Shown in pieces: positions 25,052 through 33,622 of a stretch of 64,000 nucleotides of DNA. Position numbers and translations under genes: made by a program. How positions within the stretch are numbered: the first letter of the stretch is position 1; each line of letters starts with the position of its first letter. A model generated the notes under the pieces. It saw only the letters and a list, made by a program, of their open reading frames with translations, was not told the DNA's origin and made no database searches. Source of the DNA: Oscillospiraceae bacterium (GTDB lineage: Bacteria > Bacillota > Clostridia > Oscillospirales > Oscillospiraceae); assembly GCA_017416245.1 (NCBI GenBank), contig JAFQCX010000008.1:124001-188000 (forward strand), given 5' to 3'.

Positions 25052-27442
25052 CTATCGAATATTGTAGACAGACATAATCCGCAGATTGTCTTTCAGATCC
25101 TGTATGTTATATTCCCCGGAGGCTGTAACCCGGTAGGTATCGCTGTTTGTAATATCAAAGTAATTGTCCGACAAAATCAGATCCATATTATCAAAATCAA
25201 TATATACGCCCTTTGCAAATGTATCCGCTTTGATATCGATTGTGATTTTGTCGTCCTGCAGGTAAACTTCAGATTCTATAATTGGCTTTTTCCAGCTATA
25301 CTGCTTGGGTTTGACGAAAAGCGCAGTTTGCCGCATAATGAAGCTGCCGTCATTGTCGTAAAGATCGGCATATATGTACTCATTGTAAATATCCGAAGGG
25401 GAAAATACTCCCGTGAATACATCTTCTGAGGTTAGCTGAGAAACAGATACCGTTTCTGTGAACCGGCAAATTGTGTTAAAATCAGAATCGCAGTGATAGA
25501 CTCTTACTTCGCCTGCAAAATTATGCATTGTTTCATTGGATATGTTGATCGTAAGCTTGTTGTCATCAAGAAACAGAGCTATAGCAACCGGGGAGTAGAA
25601 TTTCTTTGCTGCATAATGAAGGGCTTTGTACCTTCCGAAATAATCAATGCTTGACCATGAGCAGACCGGCCAACAGTCATTAAATTGCCAATACAATGAG
25701 CCCATACAGTAGGGACGGCATCTTCGGAAGTGCTCAACCCCATACTTAATTGCATCTGCCTGCAGAAGCTGTGATGCATAAACAAGCGCTTCAAATGAAT
25801 GGGGATAGAGGTAATTATCCGCAAGATAACCCAGGATTTTGCTGTTACCGCTTCTGCACTTTTGATGATTTTCCATAATTCTGGAAAAACAGTTCATATC
25901 CTCTGGCGGGCAATAACTGTGGATGGTCTTTAGGCTGGGATAGCTTTCAAACCCGTACTCAGAGCAAAAACGGAATCTGTGGTTGCGGAATTCGGTAAAC
26001 GGCGCACTTTTATGCCAAACCTTCCAAAAATGAGAATCTCCGATGGCCTCATTTCTCGGGTCATCAGCACCGCCATAGGAGGAGGGACTTGAAGGCCGAT
26101 AAGAGGTCTGGGGAGCGTATTGGTCACACAGCGCGGGAAACATCCTTTCGAATAATTCGATGTAATCCTGCTGCACAAGCATACTGTCCGCAAAACCGCC
26201 TATAAACAGCTCTTCCACTTCGTTGTTTCCGCAGAACAACGCCAGAGATGGGTGGTGTCTTAAGCGTTTGATATTGTAAATGGCTTCTTCACGGTATTCC
26301 TCCTTCATTCCGTTTCCAAGCCAGACGGGGGCGCAGGCAATCATAAAATCCTGCCACACCATAATTCCATATCGGTCACATATATCGTAGAATTCATCCT
26401 CAGGATAGTAGCCGCCACCCCACACTCTTAAGCAGTTAAAATTGGCGTCAAGAGCGCTCTGTATGAGCTTTTCGGTTCTGTCTGGAGATATACGTGACAG
26501 AAGATTATCCTGGGGTATGTAGTTTGCACCCATTGCAAAAATCTTGACCCCGTTTATGACAAAACAGAATTCACTTCCGTCAGCATCGGGCGCAGTGCTT
26601 AATGTAAGGGTGCGTAGGCCGATTTTTTGTACCTTTTCACATATTGTAGCGGAACTGTCAATCATTTTTGCTTTGATCTCATAAAGAGGCTGTTCGCCAT
26701 ACCCTCTGACCCACCAAAGCTTGGGGTTTTCAATGGTGATCTGCGCTTTTCGGTTTTTGTCAAGGATCATTTCGTGACCGTCTATAGAAACCGAAATTGC
26801 GCAATTTGATGAATGCCTTGTTTCAACCTCCACATCAAGAACGACCTGGTTTTTAAGATGGTTCTGAAGTATGTGAATGCTTTCGATTTTATCTGTGTCG
26901 TAAGCATCCAAGCAGACTTTTCGGAATATTCCCATATCAGGAAGCTTAGGACCCCAGTCCCATCCGGACATATAAAATCCTTTCCGGAGGTGAGAGGAAC
27001 CGGGAATGGAGTCGCGGTTTGTGAAAAGGTGATGCTTATTATCCATAAGCTGAAAATATTTTGTCGGCGATGAAAATTCCAGTTTCAAGCGATTTGTTCC
27101 CTTAACAAGAGCGCTTTTTACATCAAACAGATACTTTCGGTGCATATTCCTTGTGTTGCCAAGCAGTTTCCCGTTAAGGCTTATGCGGCACAGTGTATCA
27201 AGCCCGTAGAATTCCAGCTCTACGTATTCCTTTTCGAGAATGTTGTTATCTGCATCAAATTCGGCCTCGAACACGCAGTCCTTATCCGAATATGCTGTCA
27301 GATCAAGCTCGTTCAATCCATAAAACGGGTCTTCAATCATTCCGTGTTCCAGAAGAACGCTATACATAGAACAGGGAACTGTACATGATAGACCTTTGTA
27401 AGTGGCAAAGCTCATGTTCCATTTTTCAATGTTTATAGTCAT
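25052..27442 (-). CDS. Beta-mannosidase-type glycoside hydrolase, family 2
   Basis: A 796-residue GH2 enzyme. An N-terminal jelly-roll sugar-binding domain (1-about 185) contains the beta-mannosidase hallmark G-W-D-W-G-P (160-165); immunoglobulin-like domains and a TIM barrel follow. The barrel has the acid/base Glu408 in C-G-N-N-E-V and the nucleophile Glu495 in F-C-S-E-Y-G-F. It would release terminal beta-mannose, as at the core of N-glycans or from mannans. No signal peptide, so it is cytosolic. Transcribed after the regulator with a 30-base gap and a GAGGG Shine-Dalgarno, so the regulator probably controls its own operon. G+C is visibly lower than the neighbouring core genes. Confidence 0.9.
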   Translation of the reverse strand: MTINIEKWNMSFATYKGLSCTVPCSMYSVLLEHGMIEDPFYGLNELDLTAYSDKDCVFEAEFDADNNILEKEYVELEFYGLDTLCRISLNGKLLGNTRNMHRKYLFDVKSALVKGTNRLKLEFSSPTKYFQLMDNKHHLFTNRDSIPGSSHLRKGFYMSGWDWGPKLPDMGIFRKVCLDAYDTDKIESIHILQNHLKNQVVLDVEVETRHSSNCAISVSIDGHEMILDKNRKAQITIENPKLWWVRGYGEQPLYEIKAKMIDSSATICEKVQKIGLRTLTLSTAPDADGSEFCFVINGVKIFAMGANYIPQDNLLSRISPDRTEKLIQSALDANFNCLRVWGGGYYPEDEFYDICDRYGIMVWQDFMIACAPVWLGNGMKEEYREEAIYNIKRLRHHPSLALFCGNNEVEELFIGGFADSMLVQQDYIELFERMFPALCDQYAPQTSYRPSSPSSYGGADDPRNEAIGDSHFWKVWHKSAPFTEFRNHRFRFCSEYGFESYPSLKTIHSYCPPEDMNCFSRIMENHQKCRSGNSKILGYLADNYLYPHSFEALVYASQLLQADAIKYGVEHFRRCRPYCMGSLYWQFNDCWPVCSWSSIDYFGRYKALHYAAKKFYSPVAIALFLDDNKLTINISNETMHNFAGEVRVYHCDSDFNTICRFTETVSVSQLTSEDVFTGVFSPSDIYNEYIYADLYDNDGSFIMRQTALFVKPKQYSWKKPIIESEVYLQDDKITIDIKADTFAKGVYIDFDNMDLILSDNYFDITNSDTYRVTASGEYNIQDLKDNLRIMSVYNIR

Positions 27443-27472
27443 AAAAATCCCTCATCTTTTGAAGTCGGTAAT

Positions 27473-29137
27473 TTATTTTTTCTCTGTCGAAAATTTGCGA
27501 TATTCTCTCGGTGAGATTCCAACCTCTTTTGAAAAAATTTCAGAAAAATAGGTGGGATTGTCAAAACCGCAGGAAGCTGCGATTTCCGTGATTTTACAAG
27601 GGGTGGCCCTTAAAAGAATTTTTGCTTTTTTTAGCTGCTGCGCTCTCTTAAAGCTCGTAATGGTAATGCCGGTTTCCTTTCGGAAAATATGCCTGAGGTA
27701 GCTTTTGCTGAAATGGAATTCGTTCACAATGCTATCAACAGTGACATCTTCTAAGTTTTCAACGATAAATGCACAAATGTTGTCAACAGTCTTTTTTTCA
27801 TCATACAGATGCTTGATATCCACATTCCTTATAAGCGCGATAATCTCGCTAAGCACAGATAATTCTTTTGCATTGTTGTACTGGGCAATCAAACTGTCAA
27901 GCTCCTGTGCGTGTATATCGTGGATGTTTGAGCAGTTGATTTTATACACGTCAAAGACCTTGGATATCACATCCTCCGCTTTGTCGATGGTGCTGTTCAA
28001 ATGATTTGCATACGCGTCAGTTTCAAAAAACTTTTCCTCGTAAAAGGGATTGGCGGCTTGGATTTCAAAATCAGAAAGCTTTAAGGCAACGTTTTTCAGG
28101 TAGCTGTTTGGATTGGTTACAGAACCGTTGATAATGTCTTCTTCGCTGATGCGGGCAGTCAGGATTTCTCTTGCGTTGCTGAGAACCTCTTCAACGGACT
28201 GACAGAAGGCGCCTCTTTCACGGTCGTAGGTAATGTTGATCATACCGTTGCCATCGATTGCGGCATCCGGATATGAAACGTTTTTTCTCTCGTCGAGAAG
28301 CAGACGGTAGGGGAAGGTTTCTCCTTCATCCTCGGAGAGCATAGCGGTCAAATTGTTTCTTCCGGTGTAATCATAGTGGTTGATGAGCAAAATTCTTCCG
28401 GAAGCCAGACGTCTGATATGGAATCTGGAACACGGTCCGCCATATCCGCTGTCTACACCCTCGCTCCAGGTGACACCTCCGTCATAAGAATCGGACATGC
28501 CGATTCCGTTGTTGGTCCGGACAAAGCACCGGAGCCTTCCGTCGCTCAGCTCAATAAACATATGCTCGTCGAATGAACGATTTTTTACAATTGCGCCACC
28601 AAGCTTTTTGAAGGTCTTTCCGTGGTCACAGGTAATATATGCGAATGCGCCCTTTGGCTCGTCGATATCCGATTGAGATGCTGCCGGACCAAGATTATTT
28701 TTCCATACCGCAATGGGGAATAGCCATTCTCCCGTGGAAAGAACGATTGGCTTATTTAGCATTACATTGTTTCCAATGAAGAATTCTTCTCCGAATTCAA
28801 TTTCATTACCATCGGGGTTTTCGCAAATTGCGCCAAACACAGCATTGTCAGGAGACCTTGACCAAATCAACCAGAGTCTGTTCAGCGGATCGATCCAAAG
28901 GCAAGGATCGTAGCAGCGGTAACCGTTTTCTGCGCAAATGGCAATGGGAGATGAAAAGCTTTTGCCGTTGTCAGACATAATGAGTATAACGAAATTACCG
29001 ATTTCTTCTTTTGTTCCACCGGAATAAAAGGTTAAAAATGTTCGTCCTTTTTTTGTAACCTCAATGCTTGGAATTCCTGCCCATATACATTTTGAGAGGT
29101 GGTAATCGTTGAGGATGTTTTTGTCTGTAATAAGCAT
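27473..29137 (-). CDS. Sialidase-like BNR propeller fused to AraC-type DNA-binding domain
   Basis: A 554-residue fusion. Residues 1-about 310 form a sialidase/BNR-type propeller with four Asp boxes: S-D-N-G-K-S-F (55-61), C-D-H-G-K-T-F (170-176), S-Y-D-G-G-V-T-W (217-224) and S-E-D-E-G-E-T-F (268-275), and a V-S-Y-P-D-A segment at 287-292. A helical linker follows (about 340-445), then an AraC/XylS two-HTH domain (about 448-548) ending F-D-N-P-T-Y-F-S-E-I-F. The first-arginine R-I-P motif of true GH33 sialidases reads G-I-P here (21-23), so a ligand-sensing rather than hydrolytic role is likely. There is no signal peptide. It is the first gene of the mannosidase operon, so it is probably a glycan-responsive regulator. 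Confidence 0.85.
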   Translation of the reverse strand: MLITDKNILNDYHLSKCIWAGIPSIEVTKKGRTFLTFYSGGTKEEIGNFVILIMSDNGKSFSSPIAICAENGYRCYDPCLWIDPLNRLWLIWSRSPDNAVFGAICENPDGNEIEFGEEFFIGNNVMLNKPIVLSTGEWLFPIAVWKNNLGPAASQSDIDEPKGAFAYITCDHGKTFKKLGGAIVKNRSFDEHMFIELSDGRLRCFVRTNNGIGMSDSYDGGVTWSEGVDSGYGGPCSRFHIRRLASGRILLINHYDYTGRNNLTAMLSEDEGETFPYRLLLDERKNVSYPDAAIDGNGMINITYDRERGAFCQSVEEVLSNAREILTARISEEDIINGSVTNPNSYLKNVALKLSDFEIQAANPFYEEKFFETDAYANHLNSTIDKAEDVISKVFDVYKINCSNIHDIHAQELDSLIAQYNNAKELSVLSEIIALIRNVDIKHLYDEKKTVDNICAFIVENLEDVTVDSIVNEFHFSKSYLRHIFRKETGITITSFKRAQQLKKAKILLRATPCKITEIAASCGFDNPTYFSEIFSKEVGISPREYRKFSTEKK

Positions 29138-29200
29138 ATGAACAACCCTTTCGCCAAGAATAGTAGTCTGATGCAGACATAATAAGCTGAAGATAATAAA

Positions 29201-29229
29201 ATTATAACTTTTCAGTTTTTAGAAAACAA
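29201..29229 (-). promoter_or_regulatory. Promoter for the regulator-mannosidase operon
   Basis: Minus strand TTGTTT (29224-29229), 17-base spacer, TATAAT (29201-29206). Gives a leader of about 55 bases before the ATG at 29137. Confidence 0.7.
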
Positions 29230-29399
29230 TAACATATCGACTAAGTTGCAGCAGAATGCATATAAAGTCCGAAAACAGGGTTGCCTTTTGAAAATCTGTA
29301 TGTTAGTAATGACCGACAATAAACAGGAGAAAACGCTAGCATATGCGCGCAGAACCTGCAAATTTCGATCAAAAGGTGTGTTGATTGTGAAAGAGAGGA

Positions 29400-29420
29400 T
29401 GGTGGACTTGAGGAGATTCG
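29400..29420 (+). repeat. Direct copy of the tRNA-Ala 3' end (att-like)
   Basis: These 21 bases are identical to 29551-29571, the CCA end, acceptor strand and part of the T arm of tRNA-Ala. A duplicated tRNA 3' end is the usual trace of site-specific integration by tyrosine recombinases. An inverted 14-base copy of the T arm lies between the two, at 29485-29498. No integrase gene is in the window. Confidence 0.7.
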
Positions 29421-29513
29421 TTTAATAAATGTTCGCCTCGATCAAGCCCTCGGCGGCAACGCTCATTCGCGTTGCATTTAAATTGTTCGAATCTCCTCTG
29501 CGTAAATACCATA

Positions 29514-29543
29514 CCAAAAGAAAATCCACCTCATTGGGTGGAC
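29514..29543 (-). terminator. Terminator of tRNA-Ala
   Basis: Six-base G+C-rich stem (29525-29530 with 29537-29542) with a six-base loop; on the minus strand a T-rich tail follows. Eight bases past the tRNA 3' end. Confidence 0.7.
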
Positions 29544-29550
29544 TTCCTTT

Positions 29551-29626
29551 TGGTGGACTTGAGGAGATTCGAACTCCCGACCCCCACAATGCGAATGTGG
29601 TGCGCTCCCAACTGCGCTACAAGCCC
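29551..29626 (-). tRNA. tRNA-Ala (CGC anticodon)
   Basis: A 76-base tRNA including encoded CCA. The seven-base acceptor stem contains the G3:U70 wobble pair that identifies alanine tRNAs. The anticodon stem C-C-A-C-A/U-G-U-G-G frames the loop UUCGCAU, giving anticodon CGC, which reads GCG codons. D arm G-C-G-C and T loop U-U-C-G-A-A-U are normal. It has a full consensus promoter and its own terminator. Confidence 0.95.
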
Positions 29627-29640
29627 ATATGCACTTAAAC

Positions 29641-29669
29641 ATTATAAAAAGGATTGCGTGATTTGTCAA
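29641..29669 (-). promoter_or_regulatory. Consensus promoter for tRNA-Ala
   Basis: Minus strand TTGACA (29664-29669), 17-base spacer, TATAAT (29641-29646): a perfect consensus, as expected for a stable RNA gene. Confidence 0.88.
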
Positions 29670-29682
29670 ACATTTTGGGTAG

Positions 29683-29711
29683 TTTATTTTTTAATCAAGG
29701 TATGTTATACT
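29683..29711 (+). promoter_or_regulatory. Possible promoter for the BMP-fusion operon
   Basis: TTTATT (29683-29688, weak), 17-base spacer, TATACT (29706-29711) preceded by TGT. Twenty bases ahead of the ATG. Confidence 0.5.
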
Positions 29712-29730
29712 TGAGAAAAGGAAAGGGGGA

Positions 29731-31692
29731 ATGGCTGTGAACTTGCTGGAGAGCCGCGAAGAATATGTAAGCGCTAGACGCATAGCGCAGAAAGAAGTTA
29801 AAGAACTGCGAGTGCAGGGCAAGGAAACCGAGCCTGCCGTGCTGGATGAAATTCTGGGTGAAAACTATGCAGGCGCAGTGCAGGAAGTTGGACTTGTAAA
29901 TATCCCTACTGAGCGGATTTTGGGAACAAAGACTGCCGGTCGAATCAGCGCATTTTCTGCGGGCTTTATGCCACTTTTACCGCCTGAAACGGAGTTTGCG
30001 CAAAAGTGGATGCATTTGTGCGCCGCCCATATGTCCGACGAGGGCATTCGCACCCCCATCATTTGTTACGAATATCTGGGTAACTTCTATGTGCAGGAGG
30101 GCAACAAGCGCGTAAGCGTATTAAAGCACTTTGGCGCATCCCAAATTCCCGGAACGGTGTACAGAGTGATGCCGGAACCCAGCGATGAGCCGAGAATACT
30201 GGCTTACCATGAGTTTTTAACATTCTATGCGGCAACGGGCTTATATGATGTGCAATTCCGACAGCCCGGCGACTATGAAAAGCTGACCTCCTACTTGGGA
30301 AAGGATCTGAACCAAAAGTGGACGGAACGGGAAAAACGGACCTTCCGCGCTTATTTCCGATATTTTAAAGAAGCGTTTTACGCGAACCGTGGCAGCAAGC
30401 TGGACCTTCTGCCTGAGGAAGCGCTACTATTGTGGCTGAAGGTGTATCCTTTCAGGGATCTTGGCAAAAAGACCGCGGACGAAATCAAACAGGCGCTGTC
30501 TGCTTTGTGGGCGGATGTGGTATCCATTTCTCAGGACACTCCCATGGAACTGGACGTTGCGGCAGACACAGAGCTGAAATCAAGCCTTTTGAATATGATT
30601 CTGCCCATTGCGCCAAGCCACCTCCGCGTTGCTTTTGTGTATCAGCTTGATACCGAAACAAGCACCTGGGCAAGAGGCCACAAGGACGGCGCAGAGTATA
30701 TGCACAAGGTCCTGTCCGACAGGGTCAGCATCTTCCACTACTTTCACGCAGACTCTCCTGAAGAAGCGGAACAGCTTTTAGAGCAGGCGGTGGAGGACGG
30801 GGCTGATGTTGTGTTTGCAACCACTCCGAGATTGAGCCGCGCCACGCTGAAAATGGCGGTCAAATATCCCCGCGTACGCTTTTTGAATTGCTCTGTGGAT
30901 GCGCCGTATTCCAGCGTGAGAACCTATTATAGTCGGATCTATGAGGCGAAATTCATCACCGGCGCCATCGCAGGCGCTATGGCAAATAATGATCGAATCG
31001 GTTACGTGGGAACAAATCCGATTTTTGGTGTGCCTGCATCCATCAACGCCTTTGCCCTGGGGGCACAACTTACCAATCCCCGGGCGAAAATCACATTGCG
31101 CTGGACCTGCGTAGGTGGCGACCCGGTGGAGGAATTTATCCAAAGCGGGATCAACGTCATTTCCAACAAGGACGTACCCACTGTAGATAAGAAGTATTTG
31201 GAATTCGGCACCTACGGTACATATATGGTGGAAGATGGCGTCCTGTCGCCCTTAGGTTCACCCTGCTGGCTGTGGGGACATTTCTACGAAACCGTGATCC
31301 GTTCTATCCTGAATGGCACTTGGGATAAGGGCCATGAAGGCCACCACGCGCTCAACTACTGGTGGGGTATGGAAAGCGGTGTCATCGATGTAGAGCTGGC
31401 CGATACCCTGCCTGACGGCCTTGTCTGTCTTGCAAATATGCTCCGCGAGGGCCTGCGAAACGGCACGATCGATCCCTTCCGCAGAAGGGTAGTGGCTCAG
31501 GGCGGACGTGTCATCAATGACGGCAGTCGCACCCTCTCAATGGAGGAGCTTCTGCATATGGATTGGCTCTGCGAAAATGTGGAAGGTGAAATACCATCCT
31601 TTGACGAGCTTGCGCCCTTTGCCAAGGCGATTGTGCGTGAGCTTGGCATATACCGTGACTCCATTCCTATGGAGAAGGAGGGAGAGATATGA
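29731..31692 (+). CDS. ParB-like domain fused to BMP (nucleoside-binding-like) domain
   Basis: A 653-residue cytosolic protein. The N-terminal third contains a ParB/sulfiredoxin-like segment (about 50-145) with Y-V-Q-E-G-N-K-R-V-S-V-L-K-H (120-133). After a helical linker, residues about 298-600 form a BMP/Med-type periplasmic-binding-protein fold, the family of PnrA nucleoside-binding lipoproteins: L-R-V-A-F-V-Y-Q, G-A-D-V-V-F-A-T-T-P, a long R-I-Y-E-A-K-F-I-T-G-A-I-A-G-A-M helix and I-G-Y-V-G-T-N-P. It has no signal peptide or lipobox and no transporter genes nearby, so it is not an uptake receptor; a cytosolic nucleoside sensor is an inference. Stop overlaps the next gene as ATGA. Confidence 0.75.
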   Translation: MAVNLLESREEYVSARRIAQKEVKELRVQGKETEPAVLDEILGENYAGAVQEVGLVNIPTERILGTKTAGRISAFSAGFMPLLPPETEFAQKWMHLCAAHMSDEGIRTPIICYEYLGNFYVQEGNKRVSVLKHFGASQIPGTVYRVMPEPSDEPRILAYHEFLTFYAATGLYDVQFRQPGDYEKLTSYLGKDLNQKWTEREKRTFRAYFRYFKEAFYANRGSKLDLLPEEALLLWLKVYPFRDLGKKTADEIKQALSALWADVVSISQDTPMELDVAADTELKSSLLNMILPIAPSHLRVAFVYQLDTETSTWARGHKDGAEYMHKVLSDRVSIFHYFHADSPEEAEQLLEQAVEDGADVVFATTPRLSRATLKMAVKYPRVRFLNCSVDAPYSSVRTYYSRIYEAKFITGAIAGAMANNDRIGYVGTNPIFGVPASINAFALGAQLTNPRAKITLRWTCVGGDPVEEFIQSGINVISNKDVPTVDKKYLEFGTYGTYMVEDGVLSPLGSPCWLWGHFYETVIRSILNGTWDKGHEGHHALNYWWGMESGVIDVELADTLPDGLVCLANMLREGLRNGTIDPFRRRVVAQGGRVINDGSRTLSMEELLHMDWLCENVEGEIPSFDELAPFAKAIVRELGIYRDSIPMEKEGEI

Positions 31693-32345
31693 AGATCCTG
31701 ACCATATCCGACGAGGTATGTCCTGCGCTTTATGACTTCTATACCCCCGGAAAACTGGATGAGTATGATTTGATCATCTCCTGTGGTGATCTGAAACCCA
31801 GTTACCTTTCCTTTCTTGTGACAATGACCCACGTACCCTTGCTGTATGTTCACGGCAATCATGATACCCGCTATGAAAAAAACCCTCCCGAGGGCTGTGA
31901 CTGCATTGAGGACAAGCTGGTGGTGTACCGCGGATTACGGATTCTGGGATTGGGTGGCAGCCCCAGCTATAATGGAGGCGCCCACCAGTATACCGAATCC
32001 CAAATGCGCTGGCGCATTTTTAAGCTGTGGTGGAAGATCCGCAAGCACGGCGGTGTGGATATAGTTGTGTCCCACGCGCCTCTTGCAGGTGTTGGAGATG
32101 GGGATGATTTTGCCCACCGGGGCTTCCATGAATTCCTGCGTTTTGTGGACAAGTACCATCCCAAATACTGGCTTCACGGCCATGTCCATCTGAATTACGG
32201 CATAGACAAGACCCGCGTCCGTGAGTATAACGGCACCAAGGTCATCAATACCTGCGAACGCTATGTGCTGGAAATCCCACAGGAGGAGATTCCTACCACA
32301 AGTAAAAAAGGTGACATTGACTACGGACAGTATTTGGGGCGATAG
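31689..32345 (+). CDS. Calcineurin-like metallophosphoesterase
   Basis: A 218-residue cytosolic metallophosphoesterase. Metal-binding blocks are S-D (7-8), C-G-D-L (32-35), G-N-H-D (56-59), V-V-S-H-A-P and G-H-V-H. The first block reads S-D-E-V, where most members have D-x-H, so one first-metal ligand is changed. The fold hydrolyses phosphomonoesters or diesters, but the substrate is unknown. It overlaps the ParB/BMP fusion by four bases, which implies one functional unit; a nucleotide or nucleoside phosphate substrate would fit the BMP domain (inference). Confidence 0.82.
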   Translation: MKILTISDEVCPALYDFYTPGKLDEYDLIISCGDLKPSYLSFLVTMTHVPLLYVHGNHDTRYEKNPPEGCDCIEDKLVVYRGLRILGLGGSPSYNGGAHQYTESQMRWRIFKLWWKIRKHGGVDIVVSHAPLAGVGDGDDFAHRGFHEFLRFVDKYHPKYWLHGHVHLNYGIDKTRVREYNGTKVINTCERYVLEIPQEEIPTTSKKGDIDYGQYLGR

Positions 32346-32356
32346 GGAGTGTAATA

Positions 32357-33121
32357 ATGGATATAAATACACTAATTAAAGCAGGTGTTGACTATACTAG
32401 AGATAAAAATGTATTCCATTTTATCAATGGTGAGGAAGAACGTCCTTTTTGGTCTCGTAACCTTGATGATTATTACAAAATAAATCCGGGACACTTACAA
32501 ATGAAACGGCTATATAAGCTGCACTGTGCCAACATCGACGCAGATCCGAAAAAGAAAAACTATCTACAGTTCGTAACGGAATTAGGTGGGGTGACAGTAG
32601 ACCTTGCCAGCGGACCATCCGGTTATTTTTCACCAATCTTTAATTACTTGAAAAGTGATGCCCTATTTGTCGCGACTGATGCGTGTTCAGCTGTAATTAA
32701 TGCTCATCAAAAAGCAAATCAGGATAAACGTTTTTTGCTTTTTGATGTAGATTTAGATAAAGGACTTCCGTTTAAGGATGCGAGCATAGATGCTTTTTCC
32801 GGAAATTTGTTAAACAATGTTGAGAATTATAAAGGACTGTTGAAAGAGATTAGTAGATGCTTAAAGACCAATGGAAGATTTGCAGTTATTGAGATGTTTT
32901 ATGAAGCAGGCTCGCAGACATATGATTATCTAAAAGAAAGAGACGCTGTTTATACTTCGTTAGAACATTTTATCGCTGTGTGCAGTGAGTTTGGATTAAA
33001 ATACAGGAACAGCGAAATAAAAGGAGAGTTTGTTGGGAAAATTTCAGACGGTGATCTATTGCCCATCGGAGATGAAGATAAGTGCATAGAAATGTATGCA
33101 TATTTTGAAAAGATATGGTGA
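32357..33121 (+). CDS. Class I SAM-dependent methyltransferase
   Basis: A 254-residue Rossmann methyltransferase. Motif I is V-D-L-A-S-G-P-S-G-Y-F, then a D-A-C acidic residue after beta-2, F-D-V-D-L-D and P-F-K-D-A-S-I-D-A-F as in ubiquinone/Methyltransf_11 families. The N-terminal 80 residues are not recognisable and may bind substrate. The gene is AT-rich compared with its neighbours (for example 17 of 60 bases are G/C in 32701-32760), pointing to recent acquisition. It follows the phosphoesterase after 11 bases with a weak GGAGTG Shine-Dalgarno. The substrate cannot be predicted. Confidence 0.75.
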   Translation: MDINTLIKAGVDYTRDKNVFHFINGEEERPFWSRNLDDYYKINPGHLQMKRLYKLHCANIDADPKKKNYLQFVTELGGVTVDLASGPSGYFSPIFNYLKSDALFVATDACSAVINAHQKANQDKRFLLFDVDLDKGLPFKDASIDAFSGNLLNNVENYKGLLKEISRCLKTNGRFAVIEMFYEAGSQTYDYLKERDAVYTSLEHFIAVCSEFGLKYRNSEIKGEFVGKISDGDLLPIGDEDKCIEMYAYFEKIW

Positions 33122-33145
33122 CCACCAAAGCAATACAAGTAAAAG

Positions 33146-33180
33146 AAAACCCAGAAACCATTGCGGTTTCTGGGTTTTTG
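33146..33180. terminator. Bidirectional terminator, methyltransferase / rpsI
   Basis: Fourteen-base perfect stem (33146-33159 with 33165-33178), five-base loop, flanked by A-run and T-run, between convergent genes. Confidence 0.9.
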
Positions 33181-33201
33181 TAGTTCGTAATGAGAGATAG
33201 A

Positions 33202-33606
33202 TTATCTCTTGGAGAACTGGGGTGCGCGACGAGCGCCCTTCAAGCCGTACTTCTTTCTTTCCTTCATTCTGGGGTCGCGGGTCAGGAAGCCTGCAGCCTT
33301 CAGAGTGGGGCGGAACTCGGCGTTCAGAGTCAGCAGAGCGCGGGAAATACCGTGGCGAATAGCGCCGGCCTGACCGGAAACACCACCGCCTGCAACGGTG
33401 ACAACAATGTCAACCTTATCAGCCAGGTCAGTAGCAACCAGGGGCTGACGAACAACCAGCTTCAGGGTCTCCAGACCGAAGTAGTCGTCGATATCACGGC
33501 CGTTGATGATGATAGAACCGGTGCCGTTCTCATAAACGCGAACACGGGCAACGGAGGACTTACGGCGACCGGTGCCGTAGTTATACTTCTTCTTGCTTTC
33601 GTACAT
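33202..33606 (-). CDS. rpsI: 30S ribosomal protein S9
   Basis: 134-residue S9 of the small ribosomal subunit head. The typical opening [14 protein letters not shown], the [19 protein letters not shown] segment and the C-terminal [14 protein letters not shown] tail, which reaches the P-site tRNA, are all present. Second gene of rplM-rpsI, 16 bases after rplM, with GGAGGTAAC as Shine-Dalgarno. Confidence 0.98.
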   Translation of the reverse strand: MYESKKKYNYGTGRRKSSVARVRVYENGTGSIIINGRDIDDYFGLETLKLVVRQPLVATDLADKVDIVVTVAGGGVSGQAGAIRHGISRALLTLNAEFRPTLKAAGFLTRDPRMKERKKYGLKGARRAPQFSKR

Positions 33607-33622
33607 AATCAGTTACCTCCCA

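Larger units (their letters stand above)
29138..29550. other. Intergenic stretch between regulator and tRNA-Ala
   Basis: About 410 bases without a protein gene. It holds the regulator promoter, a copy of the tRNA-Ala 3' end at 29400-29420, a G-C-A-A-C-G-C hairpin near 29454-29475, an inverted 14-base T-arm copy at 29485-29498 and the tRNA terminator. Nothing is recognised in 29230-29399. Confidence 0.6.

Noticed and set aside
29429..29714. Short open frames running over tRNA-Ala on the plus strand
   Set aside because: Their sequence is the translated tRNA complement, a well-known annotation artefact; no Shine-Dalgarno.
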